Shown here piece after piece: positions 16,275 to 18,459 of a DNA stretch of 18,459 bases. Below the pieces are notes generated by a model. The model saw only the letters and a program-made list of their open reading frames with translations. It did no database searches and was not told where the DNA came from. Source of the DNA: JBGSKY01 sp041740995 (lineage in GTDB: Bacteria; Planctomycetota; Planctomycetia; Pirellulales; Pirellulaceae). The first letter of the stretch is position 1. Each line of letters begins with the position of its first letter. Both the position numbers and the translations under genes were made by a program. The stretch is taken from positions 1 through 18,459 of the forward strand of contig JBGSKY010000020.1 of the NCBI GenBank assembly GCA_041740995.1, given 5' to 3'.

Positions 16275-16277
16275 TCA
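16275..16277 (-). other. in-frame TGA interrupting the ThuA/dehydrogenase fusion gene
   Basis: Both flanking frames are the same frame: V D Y H G, stop, Y T A A A G G A L Y on the minus strand. Homologous proteins of this family, as I remember them, have Gly-Gly at this spot, so GGA to TGA is one base change. All other codons from 18146 to 12300 are open, giving about 1947 residues plus this codon. It may be a real nonsense mutation, a sequencing or assembly error, or, less likely, recoding. Confidence 0.9.
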
Positions 16278-18146
16278 GCCGTGATAATCGACTTGACGAA
16301 TCTTTGTATCTAACGCGTTGAATTTATCAGTTGGGGAGATCTTTTGAAGCGTTTCTGGCGACCAACCTGCAACTTGATCGAAGTAGCGGTTGGGGATTGG
16401 CATGTGAACGCTGGGGCAGCCATTTGCAGTTGAACCAAATACGTAGCCTTCTTCGCTGAAACCCAGTCCCCAAGTGTTGTTATTCGTCGCACGCATGAAC
16501 TCCAAAGCGTCGACGCGAATCGTGTTCTCGTTGAACTTGTCGGAGGCCTGATCCAACGGCTTTCCGGTTTGCTTGTCGAGCGCGTAAGCAGGAGCGGTTT
16601 CATCTGCGGCACCGGCTCTCGCTTTGAATCTCCAAAAACCTTGACGGAATCGCATCTGGGGTTTGCCGTTAATTATCGGCTCAGAGTTGTTGTAACCCTG
16701 CATTCCCCAAATCCAGTTGTCCGGACCATATTGAAAGTTACTTACACCGCCGTGTGTATCGCCCATCGCCCAACCGGTGATGAGCACTTGGCGAAAATCA
16801 GCCACATCATCGCCGTCGATGTCTTTTAGATAGATTGTTTCCGGTCCATTTTGAACAATCACGCCACCGCGATAGCAAACTAGCGTCGATGGAATACTTA
16901 GATGCTGAGCAAAGACGGTAAATTTATCGGCTTGACCGTCGTTGTCAGTATCCTCGCAAATCTTGATGCGATCGCGACCTTGGCCAGGCGCAGCTTGCAG
17001 TTCGTTTGGATAGTCAACAGTTTCACACACCCACAAGCGACCGCGCTGGTCCCAATTCATCGCGATTGGCTTGCCCGTTAAGCCGGCCATCTTTTCGGCT
17101 TCGCTAGCATCAACACTTGGCCAATTTTTATTGGACTCTTTTGCCCAGAGTGACAAATGAAAATCTTTCGGAGTCGAATAACCTTTTATTGACTGATCTG
17201 CTTGCAGTGGATCCTGCATCAATGTTAATGGAGCTTCCTGAGTTCCCCATCGAGCGCCTGGCGTATAGTTTGGGATCTTGGCCCCCACATCCGTGAAAGC
17301 AAATTGACTCTCATCGATCGAAGGCGGAGCCATCTCAGGCTTTGGGAATGGACGATTCGCTGCAACAACTGCGGCGGAAGGCTGATTCACTGATTCATTT
17401 CCAGACGCGTCGGACACAGCCGCCGTCAGAGTTTGTCCGCAAGCCCAAAGTACACCGCGAGCTAAAAGCTTCTGGAAACTTACGTTCGACCAGGTGCGGT
17501 GATCGTGTCCCCAGGCGGTATAAAACACTCGGCCCTTGCCGCTTGTGCGGACCCATGTGTAAGGCTCACCTGCGGGGTCACTAACCGGACCAGATTCGCT
17601 GCTTCGGGTTTCCAAAACAGTCTTATCAGGATTTAGCCGACTGTGACGGTAGCTTTCGTCCATCGACTCGATTGGTTCGAGCCCAGCCATAATTTCATGA
17701 TCAGGTGAGACAATTTTGGTTTGGAAACGGACGAAGCCGTGGCTCTTAAACTGCCCACCGACGAGATCAATGTACTTGTTCGAATTTAAGAAGCAAAAAG
17801 AAGCACAATGAACCGGAATCAACCCACCGCCTTGCTCAACAAAGCCCAACAGTGCCGATTCCGCTTCTGGTGTGATTCGCTCTATATTTGCGAAAATCAG
17901 CAACCCGTCATACTTCGCTAGATTCTCTGGATTAATATCGCTTAAATTCTCTGTGTACTGGAGATCGACGGCTTGACCAGCAAGCGGCTCTGAAAGATGT
18001 CGATAGAACTCAGAAGGCTTATGGTGGCCACCGTCGCCGAGCATCAAGACCGATACCTTAGACTCCTCTGCATTCAAAATGCTGGGAATGAATAGGCCGA
18101 AGAGGAAAAAGATACCGATCGCGATACGGTTGGTCGTAGATGTCAT
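16275..18146 (-). CDS. N-terminal part of giant fusion: ThuA domain plus start of PVC-type membrane-bound dehydrogenase domain
   Basis: A 623-residue product with a Sec signal (IAIGIFFLFGLFIPSILNAEE). Residues about 30-240 are a ThuA-like class I glutamine-amidotransferase-fold domain (VSVLMLGDGGHHKPSEFY, FVEQGGGLIPVHCASFCF, GKGRVFYTAWGHDHRTW), linked in other bacteria to sugar metabolism. A linker follows. From about 325 the PVC-type dehydrogenase (TIGR02604-like) beta-propeller begins (FHLSLWAKE, GKPIAMNWDQRGRLWVCETVDYPNE, CEDTDNDGQADKF with a DxDxDG calcium-type loop, GDTHGGVSNFQYGPDNWIWG). It stops at IRQVDYHG-TGA in the middle of that domain. Reading through gives YTAAAGGALYTARNYPSNWW, joining smoothly to the frame at 16202. 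ATG 18146 is the first gene start of the cluster, with only a weak GGA upstream. It is truncated by the stop. Confidence 0.88.
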   Translation of the reverse strand: MTSTTNRIAIGIFFLFGLFIPSILNAEESKVSVLMLGDGGHHKPSEFYRHLSEPLAGQAVDLQYTENLSDINPENLAKYDGLLIFANIERITPEAESALLGFVEQGGGLIPVHCASFCFLNSNKYIDLVGGQFKSHGFVRFQTKIVSPDHEIMAGLEPIESMDESYRHSRLNPDKTVLETRSSESGPVSDPAGEPYTWVRTSGKGRVFYTAWGHDHRTWSNVSFQKLLARGVLWACGQTLTAAVSDASGNESVNQPSAAVVAANRPFPKPEMAPPSIDESQFAFTDVGAKIPNYTPGARWGTQEAPLTLMQDPLQADQSIKGYSTPKDFHLSLWAKESNKNWPSVDASEAEKMAGLTGKPIAMNWDQRGRLWVCETVDYPNELQAAPGQGRDRIKICEDTDNDGQADKFTVFAQHLSIPSTLVCYRGGVIVQNGPETIYLKDIDGDDVADFRQVLITGWAMGDTHGGVSNFQYGPDNWIWGMQGYNNSEPIINGKPQMRFRQGFWRFKARAGAADETAPAYALDKQTGKPLDQASDKFNENTIRVDALEFMRATNNNTWGLGFSEEGYVFGSTANGCPSVHMPIPNRYFDQVAGWSPETLQKISPTDKFNALDTKIRQVDYHG

Positions 18147-18459
18147 TTTGTTTATCCAGGTCTCCGAATATCTCTAGCTAAGGCAACTGCGAATTCGTCG
18201 ATTCAGCATTGCAAAAAAAACTAGAGATGCGTCTGAAGTGGCTTTCGAGGTGGGTATTTGTACAGGCTCGCTTTTCAAGCGGCCTTATTCGATTGTCTAG
18301 CTTAAGGTCGGGCAGTACAGGAAGTCTATGAGGAATTGCGCAAAAACATAGAGAAATTTTACATCGCTACCAATGGCCTACAAGATCGGAGACCGTGCGT
18401 ACACGCAGAAACCCAAATCGACGACAAAAGTTCCCAACTGTTTCTCGAATTCGCTTGGT
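18147..18459. other. upstream region of the cluster at the right edge
   Basis: The first 100 or so bases upstream of the giant gene should carry its promoter, but I find no convincing -35/-10 pair. They include an A8 run near 18212-18219. A small hairpin CGCTT-TTC-AAGCG lies at 18269-18281. Beyond about 18306 a plus-strand protein-like frame begins (separate entry). Confidence 0.45.
18306..18459 (+). CDS. possible partial or relic coding sequence at the right edge, unrecognised
   Basis: After TAA at 18303-18305 one plus-strand frame is open to the window end (51 codons). It reads convincingly protein-like: VQEVYEELRKNIEKFYIATN, then GLQDRRPCVHAE and IDDKSSQLFLEFAW. There is no ATG; the only candidate start is TTG at 18336 with GAGGAA too close to it. 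It may be the start of a divergently transcribed gene with an unusual start codon, or a 5'-truncated relic. A competing frame from ATG 18373 is also open to the edge but looks less like protein. I do not recognise the family. Confidence 0.35.

Noticed and set aside
16275..16277. TGA read as glycine by an alternative genetic code (as in SR1/Gracilibacteria) or as selenocysteine
   Set aside because: Several other genes here end properly at TGA, including at the overlapping junctions at 324-326, 820-822 and 7005-7007, so TGA is a normal stop. The expected residue is Gly rather than Cys, and I see no clear selenocysteine-type hairpin after it.

Overview
The window reads as chromosomal DNA of a planctomycete, probably a Rhodopirellula/Pirellula-type bacterium. 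The main reason is a set of families typical of that phylum: DUF1552 (with an HNLSHH motif), a DUF1587/1595/1592/1588/1585 c-type cytochrome protein, a PVC-type membrane-bound dehydrogenase domain fused to ThuA and to a haem-binding domain, and many secreted esterases. Every convincing gene is on the minus strand except for a possible fragment at the right edge.

Left part, 1-1755 (read right to left): three tightly packed genes form a CBASS anti-phage operon of the HORMA/TRIP13 class (type III). They are a CD-NTase (820-1755), a bacterial HORMA protein (324-815) and the N-terminus of a TRIP13/Pch2-like AAA+ ATPase that runs off the left edge. The effector is not in the window and should lie just to the left. 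Next to it, 1756-2279 has no intact gene, only protein-like relics and a hairpin; it looks like a decayed junction between the defence operon and the metabolic locus.

Middle and right part, 2280-18146 (transcribed right to left): a cluster of exported proteins that looks like a xylan, or acetylated/feruloylated hemicellulose, utilisation locus. In transcription order it holds: (i) a giant ThuA / PVC-dehydrogenase / HEAT-like / cytochrome c / beta-domain / esterase / C-terminal-module protein, interrupted by one in-frame TGA at 16275-16277 so that it appears as two ORFs; (ii) a stand-alone CE1-like esterase; (iii) a 925-residue di-haem DUF1592-type protein; (iv) a DUF1552 protein; (v) a small secreted protein translationally coupled to it; (vi) a CE1-like esterase plus CE6-like SGNH acetylesterase in one chain; (vii) a GH10 endo-xylanase. 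The hydrolases would cut the xylan backbone and strip its ester groups outside the cytoplasm. The haem proteins and ThuA/dehydrogenase parts are the planctomycete-specific redox machinery, whose biochemical role is still not established.

Two features tie the locus together. A ~100-residue module ending in a (L/F)TRK(I/V)GEF signature occurs in three different proteins (N-terminal in the xylanase, central in the double esterase, C-terminal in the giant protein). The two longest spacers inside the cluster (3735-3987 and 11128-11277) carry five copies of the same REP-like palindrome. The right edge (18147-18459) is the upstream region of the cluster and also contains a start-less, protein-like plus-strand reading frame.
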